A program made the translations under genes and the position numbers. From Sclerodactyla briareus (lineage: Eukaryota; Echinodermata; Holothuroidea; Dendrochirotida; Sclerodactylidae): a DNA stretch of 64,000 nt. Shown one piece after another: positions 11,452 to 22,631 of this stretch. Where the stretch lies: positions 1 through 64,000 of the forward strand of contig JAODTK010005749.1 of assembly GCA_026419785.1 (NCBI GenBank), read 5' to 3'. Position 1 is the first letter of the stretch. Each line of letters begins with the position of its first letter. The notes under the pieces were generated by a model that was given only the letters and a program-made list of their open reading frames with translations, did not search any database and had not been told where the DNA came from.

Positions 11452-14259
11452 CTAGAAAAAGATTGATGACAAAGAAATATTGAAACTTGTGATCCAGTCA
11501 GTTCCTTTTAATCATCCACATGCGATTCCACATCATCTCACACTAAATTAGACATTCCTATCACACATTTTTCACCAGAAATATCACCAAGACCAAGTCT
11601 GCAGCATGAAAATTTCAGTTGATTTTGTTTTTATTTAGTACGTCCAAATTTTTGATAATGGCGCCACAATGCTTGAGATTACTTAGTGAATGTTTCGCTC
11701 ATCAGTAGGGTTGATGTTAAGAATCATGCATCACTTTAACTATATCAAGCGCAATTATAACTCAAGTATACAGGGACGGAAGTTCCTCGGAAATAGGAGG
11801 CATAACCTGAAGTTTGTGGTGAAAGTTGCAAACTAGACAATCAAGGAGAGAAATTTGCAGAGAGTTATTGATGGGTGGAATAGCCTCCCGGAAATGGTAC
11901 TTGTCTAATGAAATGGAATAACTGAAAAAAGTCTCATTTTCAAGCAATGGGCACAAAATTCTTCAATTCTCCAATTTTCAATGGAAAATTATGGAAATGG
12001 GTGTCCGTACGCGGCCTGAGAAATTGCGACAAGTAATGGAATATAACGAGCCAGAGATGCAAGAGGTCACACGCACAACGGGATGCACAGCACAATCACT
12101 AGGCTGACTATCACACTAGCACTTCTAGTGTTCAGATGACGTTAGTAATTTGATACATGCACAGCTAAGCTTTTCAATCACTCGCAATGAATTTGTACAA
12201 AACCAGCGGCATTTCGATTTTCTTCAACACACACACTGATTTCCAATGGGGGGTTTGCAAGAACACTGAAAATGCTGAATTGTACGAGTGATTGTTGATT
12301 CCGAAATTGAGCTTTGATGCGCATCGACCTACAGTAGGTTACACAGATTTCCATGAATGAATGGACTAATTCACTGGTTAGGCATAAAACAATTATAATT
12401 AATCAGGCTAATTAGCAAAGATATATCACATTTGAAACAAATTCAGACCGTTGTCTTGCGCCAAACATCATGCAAAATGGAGGCAATGTTCATTGGCAGG
12501 GTGTTGCAGTTAGTTTAGGGCTACTCATAGTTGTGTGAGGCCTGTGGGTTGACTGGGCCATGTGGAAGTGCACCAGTAGGATGCACAATACATGACACAC
12601 ATATGGCCACTCATGGACTGATATGAATGGTGTATTGAGGGTGTGTGTGAGTGTGTTCAACAATACATCCTATCAACATATGCATCTAAGAACATAGAAA
12701 CTACCATTTGGGTACGGGGAACAGAAATGGAAAATCATGGAGAATGGAGGTTGGAAACTTGCCTCTTGTGAAATGAGAATCCAAAGGCTATACAGACTAC
12801 ACTAACTAAACTGTCACTCAAAAGTGATAAACACCATGGAGCATAGACACTGTCACTCTGTGTAATCAATGTTATCACATACCGAGTTGTCCGGTCTCTT
12901 CAATCTGTTGTGTCTAATGCTTGTATTCAAATGTTTGCATGTTCCAGCCGCTCATCTATAGTGGAAAAAAAGAAGGATTTTATCATTTCAGTTTTCTCAT
13001 GCAAACCCAAAAGATTCCTGAAATAAACGTATGACCGAATACAGGGGAAGGGAATGGTACTAGGTATTATGGGTAACATAGATGCTTTCACAAATTTCCA
13101 TGCAACCAAAATGACACCATCACGACCAACAGCAGTATGTTCCTAGCTATACCAAATTCATCATTTCAACAGGACAAGCATTGTTGACTTGATACACGTT
13201 TTAAAACAGAAACAGTACGGGCTCAGCACTCACTCATGAGGGGGAAGGAAACGTAATAAAAGTTTAAGTCGTCATCAAAAAGGGTTAACAACGGTTAACA
13301 TGTCCACAAGACTCATGCCAAAATATAAACTTAATGACAGCAACATGGTTATTGCCCATGAACATCCGCCCAAACAACACTCAGAGATGTGCTCACACCC
13401 CGGCGGCAGTAGGTGATACCTTGCACCCATCGTTCAGGCATTTTACCTGGTGCTTCTCTCCTGTTTTTCCATTCCTACAATACGTACTTTCCAGAACTTC
13501 TCACTGTCTTTTATGACCTATTTACCCCGGCATCAGAGGTTCTGGGCAATCCCTGCACCCACATTGGTCCCATTAGAGTTAGGCCACCATCAGCCCATGA
13601 CTTAGCTGTGCCCACGAATAGCCCACAGTGCCCCTGAGCAAACCCATTTTGCATTGATGGAAATGCTCACTGGCGATCCTCAGAAGTCACAGATAGGAAC
13701 ATGGGAAACAGACATGTATGATGGAAGTAATAATAACAAGTCCATCTGGGAAATTGGGTCCACGAATGGACAGGGAACAGACACAGACATATGGTAGTCA
13801 CCGCCCATTGTCTTGTATCATCAGACTGGTGTGTGTTACAAAAAAAAAAACTATGTGATGGTGATCGATCATGATACTGCTTGGGGATGAGTCCTCCGTA
13901 TGCTAGTCTTATTCTGAGAGAATGATTCTAATGCATGTTAACTGGATTCAACAAATACCCGTACCATTGCTCCATATACACCAGTATACCCATTGCTCCA
14001 TATAAGTCTCTATTTCATTTCTCTGAAACTTTTTTGATAACTAGGATCCTGTACAGTAGTCTATTTGTTTGATTGCATCTTCATGTGCTACTTCTTCTAT
14101 TTTCAGTTTCAATGAAAACTATTTTGTCAGTTGATAACTCCTGATCCTGCTACAGGTGTATATTCTGTTGATTGCAGCTCATGTTGTACATTATAGCAGT
14201 TATCAGTCATGAGTCAGTTTCGGGGAGATCCACAGGTATATGCGATTGAAATGACTTAC
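11452..14259. other. Intron sequence without recognised content
   Basis: Mostly unique AT-rich DNA with no recognised gene or mobile element. A ten-base A run lies near 13840 and short GT-rich stretches lie near 12600-12660. Confidence 0.4.
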
Positions 14260-14332
14260 ATTGAATGGGTCATGGCTGCCCATGTCATGCACCCAGGAAT
14301 CATTAGCACCGTTACGAATATCAGGTCCAGAC
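14260..14332 (-). CDS. Probable kelch gene exon, NDSWVHDM strand
   Basis: Weaker exon of 73 bases. The donor CAAT|GTAAGT is a near-perfect consensus. The acceptor TTTGAG is acceptable, but its pyrimidine tract lies about 20 bases further up. It supplies the single base needed after the exon at 20287-20390, then 24 codons containing SGPDIRNGANDSWVHDMGS, and ends at phase 0, which is what the exon at 11371-11451 needs. NDSW..DM is typical of the second strand of a kelch blade. Against it: the glycine-doublet strand expected between EGR and this segment is absent, and the frame just upstream of the acceptor has a TGA. It could be a chance open stretch. Confidence 0.4.
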
Positions 14333-14460
14333 CTCAAACATGATTCATCATGTCAACAAACAAAGAAGTACAGAAAGGGGTTTCATTGCTCTGTGTTATG
14401 TTCATTCAATTCAATTATTATATTCCAGTTGAACAACATTACATGTAAATGTATAAAAAA

Positions 14461-15842
14461 TAAACATTATCGTCCAAAGATATAAGTAACTGGGAAAGAA
14501 GGGAGACCGGTAAGAAGCTGTATAAACAGCTTATTCACCGCAAACAAAAACAAACAAGAGATAGACACTAAGAGAAAGAAGGGGGGTGAGCAACCTGTAT
14601 ATAAGACAAAGAAGATAAGAGGAAGAAAAAATACAATAACATATTCCATTATGTATTCAATCATGCTATAGAATTTCCTTTATCTAGCCCAGGTAAAAAG
14701 AGGTCATTTCATTACCAACAGGCAACACTATCAATTTGCCTTGTTAAGTGTTTTCAATTCAACAATGTGACTGTAATGGATGATGCCACGGATGGAAGAC
14801 AAGAGGCCTAATCCACGAAGAAAGAAGAGAAGAAAATTAGTTTTTCTTATCTTGTGATTATTGTTGTAGATTTTTTTCCAGGATTAACCCCAAAGATTAA
14901 CCCCAGAGTTTGCATATTACAAGTTTACCGAAGCTTTGTTTTGTATTAACTTTGTATTTTACTACCAGTGTTCTGTTGTGTGTACCATGTACACTACAAG
15001 GGTGTCAACAATTTGGGCAAAAGAAGATACTTGCCCTATTTCAACTCTGGAATCAGTTGAATTTGGTCGGAGGTCTATTACCGCCAAACCATGCGAATGG
15101 AAATATAACAAAGTCAAGTCATGATACCATTCTAGTTTCCAGCGAAGTTTTTTTGAACATATATCGTCCGAATGATATAAAGTACTGGAAAAGAAGGGGA
15201 GACCGGTACGGAGCTGTATAAACGCTTATTCACCGCAAACAAAAGCAACAAACAATAGTAGACACTAAGAGAAAGAAAGGGGGTGAAGCAACCTGTATAT
15301 TGAAGACAAAGAAGATAAGAGGAAAGAAAAAATACAATAAATATTCTCCATTATGGATTCAATCATGCTTTATAGAATTTCCTTTATTAGCCAGGTGTAA
15401 AAAAAAATAGGGTCATTCATTACCAAAAGGCAACACTATCAATTTGCTTATTTAAGTGTTTTCAATTCAACACATTTGGACTGTAATGGATGATGACACG
15501 GATGGAAGACAAGAGGCCATAATCCACGAAGAAATTAGTTTTTCTGATCTTGTGATTAGTGTGTAGGTTTTTTTTTTTTCCACGATTAACCCAAAAGATT
15601 AACCCAGGTTTGCAGATTTACAAGTTACGAGGCTTTGTTTTGTATTAAATTTGTTTTTACTACCAGGTTCGGTGTGTACCCTGATACACTACAGGGGTCA
15701 ACAATTTGGGCAAAAGAAGATATTGCCCTATTTCAACTTGATACAGTTGACATCATGGTCGGAGGTCTCATTACCGCCAAACCATTTGTGATGGAAATAA
15801 CAATAGTCAAGTCATGATTACCATCGTTTCCAGGCAGTATTT
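14461..15842 (+). repeat. Tandem duplication with a 694-bp offset
   Basis: The segment beginning ATTATCGTCCAAAGATATAA near 14468 returns near 15162 as ATATCGTCCGAATGATATAA, and both copies run to AGTCAAGTCATGAT..CCA near 15125 and 15820. Similarity extends over the whole unit, including matching A/T-rich and GAGACCGGTA blocks. The copies differ by many small gaps and substitutions. Short open frames in both copies are shifted relative to each other, so I see no coding role. Confidence 0.85.
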
Positions 15843-15905
15843 GCCATTTAAGATAATAGGGCATCAATTTTTTGACAATTACTCTCCAGTGACTTTTCAC
15901 AAGTA

Positions 15906-15933
<28 letters not shown>
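15906..15933 (+). repeat. Poly-C run of 28
   Basis: An uninterrupted run of 28 cytosines followed by CTCCTCCCCC. It is the longest single-base tract in this half of the window. Length is likely unreliable in the assembly. Confidence 0.9.
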
Positions 15934-15936
<3 letters not shown>

Positions 15937-16334
15937 TCCCCCATCACTTCTGAGAAAGTAATGATGCATCATGCTGGGCTGGAAGCACACTAAATGATAC
16001 ATGTCAAAACATCTTGCATTCTTTGAATTCATTTTGATTTTACTCTCCTGCTTTGGTGCAGGCTCTGAAACCCTTTAACTAGCACAGACACATGAGATCA
16101 GACATTCTGTGTTTTCTCTGGCATGCAGTGTTCAAAAATCTTCATTATCGCCATTTTAACATCCAATTTTCCCTTTCGTGGATTAAAACAGTTATGCAAC
16201 ATGAATTGATATAACTGTCTTGAATCAGTTTTGGAGGTTTCCCAAGAGGTTCCATTTCAAAAGTAAACATTGGTACATACAATCATGCCGTCTTATGTCA
16301 ACTTAAATTTCATCGGGAGTTCTCTACAGTTGCA

Positions 16335-19300
16335 GCCCCGTAACCCTACCAATTCCGCAGTCACACCCTTCAACATACTGGGTACAAACTCAGCCACTTA
16401 CAGAATGAGTAGAGCCCAGGAACCCTACCAATCAGCAGTCACACCAACTCAACATGACGGTACAAACTCAGCAGCTTCCATACATACTGATAAGACGCCC
16501 AGTAACCTACCAATCTAAGGCAGGCAAACCACTCCAACATGACGTACAAAATCAGCCGATACATACTTAAAGAGCCCAGTAACCCATACCAATCCGCAGC
16601 AGTAACACCACTCAACATAACTGTACAACGCAGCCACTCACATACTGATAAGAGCCCAGTACCCCTACCAAATATGCAGTCACACCACTAAAACATAATG
16701 TACAAACTCAGCCACTACATACTGATAGAGCCCAGTAACCCTACCAATCCAACAGTCACACCACTCAACATGACAGGTACAAACTCAGGCCACTACATTA
16801 CTGATAAGAGCCCAGGAACCTACCAATAGTAAGCAGGTCACACCACTCACATGATGGTACAAACTCAGCCGCTTACATAATGATAAGAGCCAAGTAACCC
16901 TCCATCCAGCGCCACACCATCAACATAAAGGTACAAAACTGCAGCCACTCTTACATACTGATAAGAGCCAAGTAACCCTACCAAACAAGCAGTCACACCA
17001 CTCAACATGACGGTACAAACTCAGCCGCATACATACTGATAAGAGCCAGTAACCCTACCAAACAAGCAGTCACACCACTCAACAGACTGTACAAACTCAG
17101 CCGCATACCTACTGATAAGAGCCCAGTAACCTACCAATCCAGCAGTCACACCACTCAACATGGACTGTACAAACTCAGCCGCCTACATACTGCTAAGAGC
17201 CCAGTAACCCTACCAATCCAGCCGAGTCACACCACTCAACCTAACGGTATCACAACTCAGCCGCCATACATATATAAGTAGGCACAGTCAGTAACCCTAC
17301 CAATCAAGCAGTCACACCACTCAACATAATGGTACAAACTCAGCCACTTACATACTGATAAGAGCCAGTAACCTACCAATCTAGCAGTACACCACTCAAC
17401 ATAACTTACAAACTCAGCCACTTACATTACTGATAAGAAGCCCAGTCCCAGTAACCCTACCAAACAAGCAGTCACACCACTCAACATGACGTACAAAAAC
17501 TCAGCCACCTAAATACTGATAAGAGCCCAGTACCCCTACCAAGCTAGCAGTCACACCACTCAAAATGATGGTACAAAAACCCTCAGCGCTTACATACTGA
17601 TAGAGCCCAGTAACCCTACCAATCCAGCAGTCACCACAACATAACGGTACAAACTCAAGCCACTTACATACTGCTAAGAGCCAGCTAACCCTACCCCAAT
17701 CTAGCAGTCACAACCACTCCATTACGGTACAAACTCAGCCGCATACATACTGATATAGAGCCACAGTAACCCTACCAATCCAGCAGTCACACACCTCAAC
17801 ATGCCTGTACAAACTCAGCCGCATAAATAACTAATAAGAGCCCAGTAACCTACCAATCCAGCAGTCACACCACTCAACATGACTGAACAAACTCAGCCGC
17901 ATACATACTGATAAGAGCCCCAGAGCCAGTAACCCTACTACCAAACAAGCAGTCACACCACTCAACATAACGGTACAAACTCAGCCGCATCCAGACTGAT
18001 AGAGCCCCGTAACCCTACCAAACAAGCAGTCACACCACTCAACATGACTGAACAAACTCAGCCGCATACATATGATATAAGAGCCCAGAACCCTACCAAT
18101 CCAGCAGTCACACCACTCACATGAATGTTTACTACAAACTCAGCCGAAGACATAACGATAAGAGCCAGAACCCTCATCAGCAGTCACACCACTCAACATT
18201 ACGGTACAAAACTAGCCGCATACATGCTGATAAGAGCCCAGTAACCCTACCAATGAGAAGTCACAACACTCAACCTAAAGGTACAAAACTCAGCGCATTA
18301 CATTACTGAATAAGAAGCCCAGTAACCCTACAAATCCAGGCAAGCAGTCACACCACGCAACATGACTGTACAAACTCAGCCGCATACATACTGAAAGAGC
18401 CCAGTAACCCTACCAATCTAGCAGTCACAACACTCAACATGACTGTACAAACTCAGCCGCATACATACGATACGAGCCAAGTAACCCTACCAAACAAGCA
18501 GTCACACCACTCAACATGACTGTACAAAACTCAGCACTTAATATGGATAGAGCCCAGTAACCCTACCAATCCGCAGCCCACACCACTCAACATGACTGAA
18601 CAAACTCAGCCGCATACATTACTGATAAGAGCCAGTTAACCTACCAATCCAGCAGTCACACCATCAATAACGGTAACAAACTCAGCCACCTAAATACTGA
18701 TAAGAGCCCAGTAACCCCTACCATCCAGCAGTCACACCACTCCAACATGACGGTTACAAACTCAGCCGCATATACATACTGATAAGAGCCAGAACCCTAC
18801 ACAATCAGCAGTCACACACTCAAGGACTGGGTTAACCAAACTCAGCCGCTACTACTGATAAAAGCCCAGTAACCTACCAATCCAGCATTCACACCACTCA
18901 ACATGACTGTACAAATTCCAAACGCCATATATACTGATAAGAGCCCAGTACCCTACCATCCAGCAGTCACACCACTCAACATGGAACGGTACAAACTCAG
19001 CCGCATACATACTGAACGAGTCCAAGTTAACCCTACCAAACAAGCAGTCACACCACTCAAAATGACTGTACCAAAACTCCAGCCGCATATTACATACTGA
19101 TAAGAGCCCAGTAACTCTAGCCGTCACACCACTCAACATGACGGTACAAACTCAGCCACCTAAATACTGATAAGAGCCCAGAACCCTACCAATCCAGCAG
19201 TCACACCACTCAACATACGTACAACTCAGCCACCTAAATACTGATAAGAGCCCAGTAACCTACCAATCCAGCAGTCACACCACTTCAACATAACTGGTAC

Positions 19301-19403
19301 AACTTAGCACTAAATACTGATAGAGCCCAGTAACCCTACCAATCTAGCAGTCAACCACGCAACATGGACTGGACAAAACTCAAACCGCATACATACTGAT
19401 AAG
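16335..19403 (+). repeat. 78-bp satellite array (~39 copies)
   Basis: The unit reads about ACTCAGCCGCATACATACTG, ATAAGAGCCCAGTAACCCTA, CCAATCCAGCAGTCACACCA, CTCAACATGACGGTACAA. Variation among copies is dominated by one- and two-base gaps plus recurrent alternatives (CCAATCCAGC or CCAAACAAGC; ACGGTAC or ACTGTAC). The array sits inside the intron between the exons at 14260-14332 and 20287-20390. Confidence 0.95.
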
Positions 19404-19777
19404 CACTCGCCTCACGTTTGATGTCAGTTTGATTCTGTTCTAACCCCACACAAGCATTTTTTGCCATCCTGCTGTTAGTTCAGCAAGATATTCTCAAGCT
19501 GACTGGCCAATTAATTCACCCCAATGGGCAAACAAAGTTAGCTCCAGTTGAAATGCCAAACCAGTTTTAGATGTAGGAAGATGTTTTCTCCTCCCGTAGC
19601 CTAGCTGGATTATTCTCCCCTTATCAAATTTGCTATTCAAAATTTGCTGTGTACCAAACAATGATAGATCACTATTTATTTAGGTCTTGGGGAATACCCT
19701 ATCACCTGTTTCACTACCAAGACAAAGACCTTAACCCATGCCTCCCCTACCCCACTGACCATTTGTCCTTCAAGAAG
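19404..19777. other. Intron sequence without recognised content
   Basis: Unique sequence between two arrays. No exon with acceptable splice borders and kelch motifs was found here. Confidence 0.4.
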
Positions 19778-19972
19778 AACCCTAGTACTGCTACAGCAAT
19801 GCTATGACTGGACTGCTGAACCCTGTACTGCTACAGCAATGCTATGACCTTGGCTGCAACCCTAGTCTGCTACGCAATGCTATGACGGACTGCTGAACCT
19901 AGTACTGTACAGCAATTCGATGACGGACTGCTGAACCTAGCACTGCTACAGCACTTTATTGAAGGACTGCTG
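19778..19972 (+). repeat. 41-bp minisatellite (~5 copies)
   Basis: The unit is approximately AACCCTAGTACTGCTACAGC followed by AATGCTATGACTGGACTGCTG. Five imperfect copies, the last ones diverged. It lies in the same intron as the 78-bp satellite. Confidence 0.85.
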
Positions 19973-20286
19973 GCAACTCAGAGTCAACCAGCTTGAAAAG
20001 TTATAACAAATACATTTGTTGTTTATGAAATGGCGCAAAAATGATTGGGTCGTCACACAGAGAGAGGAAGCTGAGAAATACACACCACTAGGCAACTTTT
20101 ATTACCACACTAACACTATTGTATTATTTGTAGTATTGTCATCATCACAAATCTCCACCAAGTCATCCCGTTTTTTAGCCATTTCGTAAGCCAGTCAGGA
20201 ATTTATTTTATTAACAGATCCTGCTGTACGTGACACATTCCTGTGTTGCATCGACAATGACCACCGAATCAAATCATGGACCTTAC
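19973..20286. other. Intron sequence without recognised content
   Basis: AT-rich sequence just below the donor of the kelch exon at 20287-20390. Nothing recognised. Confidence 0.4.
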
Positions 20287-20390
20287 CTGCCCTCATAATA
20301 CCAAGAGACAAATTTGTCCCTGTACTGCGGGATGTCTCCTATGGCTTCAGTGTCCTGCCACATCCCTGACGAAAGATCTAAACAAAACAG
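20287..20390 (-). CDS. Kelch gene exon, LFCLDLSSGMW blade
   Basis: Exon of 104 bases between a strong acceptor (CTTCTGTTCTATTCTCCTCCCAG) and a consensus donor (CAG|GTAAGG). It starts at phase 0 and reads LFCLDLSSGMWQDTEAIGD, then IPQYRDKFVSWYYEGR, the last codon being split by the intron. Seen: the hydrophobic strand LFCLD, a conserved tryptophan, then GD.P..RDKF.SW.Y.GR, the regular spacing of one kelch blade turning into the next. Established: KLHDC1/2 proteins carry a similar RDKL..W.Y...L segment. Joined to the exon above it gives a continuous WGGY...LFCLDL blade. Expected next is a strand ending in a glycine doublet; no such exon was found, so a short exon may be missing. Confidence 0.65.
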
Positions 20391-20850
20391 CTGGGAGGAG
20401 AATAGAACAGAAGTTTAGAATAGAAGTTTATGGCATTGGGCAAGCAAGGTATCAGAATGATTCAAATTTTGTGATTGAGTGTGAATTGACTGCAGCTCAC
20501 CACACTATAATCTATCCTATGAATGGGTGGTGGATGGTAGGTAGTAGAGAATGCTTGATGAAAGCAACAGGGAAACTGTACTGAATGACACTATATATAG
20601 GTCTTGGACTAATGCGCCCGTTTTGAGGACAAAACAAAATGCATCACACTTTGCTGTTTGTTTGCTGAACTATGTGATGAAAAACATGAAAGAAATGATA
20701 ATCTTCTCAAGTTGTTTTATTCAGCAGAACAAATTATACCAACAACAATTGCTGCTTTGAACTGGCCGATCCTTTTTCAGTCAGCAGAACCATCGTTGGT
20801 TCCAAAAGTTATTTACAAATTACTCAAGTTTACCCAGGCTGATGCGAACC
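20391..20850. other. Intron between two kelch exons
   Basis: Contains the polypyrimidine tract and acceptor (on the minus strand) of the exon at 20287-20390 and otherwise no recognised content. A plus-strand open stretch at 20276-20584 overlaps the exon antisense and is judged a shadow. Confidence 0.5.
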
Positions 20851-21293
20851 TACCTCTTTAGAATGATGGTATTCTCCACAGACAGGAATACAGTACCAAC
20901 CTCTTTAGAATGATGTTGGTATTCTCCACAGACAGGAATACAGTACCCACCTCTTTAGAATGATGGTATTCTCCACAGACAGGAATACAGTACCCACCTC
21001 TTTAGAATGATGTTGGTATTCTTCCCAGACAGGATGACAGTACCCACCTCTTAAGAATGATGGTATTCTCCACAGACAGGAATACAGTACCCACCTCCTT
21101 AGAATGATGTGGGTATCCTCCCCGGACAAGAATACAGTACCAACCTCTTTAGAATGATGTGGGTATCCTCCACAGACAAGAATACAGTACCAACCTCTTT
21201 AGAATGATGTTGGTATTCTTCCCAGACAGGATGACAGTACCCACCTCCTTAGAATGATGTGGGTATCCTCCCCAAACATACATCTTCCCAAGA
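20851..21293 (-). repeat. 47-50-bp array reaching into a coding exon (9 copies)
   Basis: Units begin near 20851, 20897, 20947, 20994, 21044, 21091, 21141, 21191 and 21241. On the minus strand each contains GGAGAATACC or GGGGAGGATACCCACATCAT, then TCTAA(A/G)GAGGTGGGTACTGT. The unit at 21241-21293 lies largely within the exon that encodes VWGGYPHHSKE and carries the donor AG|GTGGGT. Other units therefore repeat a piece of exon plus a potential splice donor. Confidence 0.9.
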
Positions 21294-21356
21294 TGACAGA
21301 TACAGCTGCTCCCAGATCTAACAGTCATTGTGGTAGCTGAGGTCTGGTAACGCAAC
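21245..21356 (-). CDS. Kelch gene exon with VWGGY blade
   Basis: This is the most upstream exon I can support. The acceptor is good: a pyrimidine-rich stretch ending TTTGCTTGCAG lies just above 21356. The first base completes a codon, then 37 codons follow and include RSGSSCICHLGKMYVWGGY. The RSG..(C)..GKMYVWGGY pattern is that of a first kelch blade in KLHDC1/2-type proteins, where a histidine usually follows RSG; here it is serine. I place the donor at AAGGAG|GTGGGT, which leaves phase 0 and fits the next exon. The last ~30 coding bases, reading PHHSKE, belong to the first unit of a 47-50-bp tandem array, so several alternative donors exist. The upstream exon with the initiator methionine was not found. 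Confidence 0.6.
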
Positions 21357-21940
21357 CTGCAAGCAAATAATACAATTGAGAGACAGATTATTCTTAAAAT
21401 TCTCATAAATGGCTTGATGTCCTCTACCTATATTAGTGAACTTGTGCCCAGGCGTAGTCTTCGTTCTTCTTCATAAAATTAATTGTTGGTTCAGGGTGTT
21501 GAAACCCAGGCATATGGTTTCCCTGCTCTTCTCTGTGTCTGCCTCTGGTCTTTGAGATTCCCTCCTAATAAATATCAGAAATATATCTTTCTTGGGTACA
21601 TTTGAAAAGGTTTCTAAGACTAACCTGTTTACACAAGTTTGAGGGTATTCTTTTTTCTTCCTCCTTTTTGTGGAGCACATAGGGGGTTACTTTGTCATTA
21701 TTATGTGCTATAAAATCAATTTATTATCATCGTTATTATTATTAGCATTATTTTTTATTATACGCACACATAAACACTACACTTCCACCTTCTGCTATAT
21801 CTCAAAATCTTCTGGTCACTAATTCATTCTCAAACTTTAACTACCACCAGGACCAGTGGGGTAGTAACTTGCTTAGTCTCATTTTTCTTCTCTTTTTTCC
21901 TGGAGGAGGGGGGGGGGTGGGGCTGGAGGCATGAATCTCA
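21357..21940. other. Sequence upstream of the first supported kelch exon
   Basis: AT-rich DNA with a GTTATTATTATT-like stretch near 21725 and a ten-base G run at 21908-21917. A short first exon could lie here or further up; none was recognised. Confidence 0.4.
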
Positions 21941-22457
21941 ATCTCTGTATGATCCATGACATCTGGGCTGTTGGTGATCTCTGTATGATCCATGAGATCT
22001 GGACTGTTGATGATCTCTGTATGATCCATGAGATCTGGACTGTTGATGATCTCTGTATGATCCATGACATCTGGGCTGTTGGTGATCTCTGTATGATCAA
22101 TGAGATCTGGACTGTTGATGATCTCTGTAAGATCCATGAGATCTGGACTGTTGATGATCTCTGTAAGATCCATGAGATCTGGACTGTTGATGATCTCTGT
22201 AAGATCCATGAGATCTGGACTGTTGATGATCTCTGTATGATCCATGACATCTGGGACTGTTGACGATCTCTGTATGGACCCATGAGATCTGGACTGTTGA
22301 TGATCTCTGTAAGATCCATGAGATCTGGACTGTTGATGACTCTGTAAGATCATGAAGATCTGGACTGTTGAGGATCTCTGTATGATCCATGAGATGTGGA
22401 CTGTTGATGATCTCTGTTATGACCATGAGATCTGACTGTGATGATCTCTGTTATGCA

Positions 22458-22631
22458 GGGTTCAACTTAACTGGATTAGCTAGCAGTGTGGCATAGCCAA
22501 ATTGGCATATAAGTGCTTAATTCATACACAATTGCTTAGCATTCTGTGAATAGCAACACACACAAGGCTTGGGGAGGGTCGGCCATTTTCATTGAAGAGG
22601 CTAATCGAAAAACGATCACTAAATTGAACCC
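22458..22631 (+). mobile_element. MITE-like insert, copy 1, in the 36-bp satellite
   Basis: About 174 bases starting GGGTTCAACTTAACTGGATT and ending AATTGAACCC, so the ends are imperfect inverted repeats. It is AT-rich and has no reading frame. The interior contains TTAGC-rich stretches and CAACACACACAAGGCTTGGG. Whether it was ever a transposon is inferred from the terminal symmetry. Confidence 0.6.

Larger units (their letters stand above)
1288..21356 (-). other. Host kelch-repeat gene locus (partial, five exons supported)
   Basis: This entry joins five separate exon calls on the minus strand. Seen: each exon has AG before it and GT after it, and all are open in one consistent frame. Their phases fit in order: the first starts one base into a codon and ends at phase 0, the second runs 0 to 2, the third needs one base and ends at 0, and the fourth and fifth are 27 and 19 whole codons. 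Together they read as kelch blades with the glycine doublets VWGGY and LFGGR, and the order of motifs resembles KLHDC1/KLHDC2, cullin-2 substrate receptors that recognise C-terminal degrons. Inferred: the orthology and the ligase role. A start exon above 21356, an exon carrying the blade glycines after EGR, and the 3' exons below 1288 are missing. Introns are packed with tandem arrays and one retrotransposon in the same orientation. Confidence 0.55.

Noticed and set aside
14910-15221. 103-codon plus-strand frame and a similar 60-codon frame at 15635
   Set aside because: They are corresponding parts of the 694-bp duplication but are not conserved in frame between the copies.
21841-22353. 170-codon minus-strand frame (and overlapping 146- and 110-codon frames)
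   Set aside because: These read through the 36-bp satellite, whose unit is a multiple of three. The repeat peptide has no known motif and the frames close at the first gapped copy.
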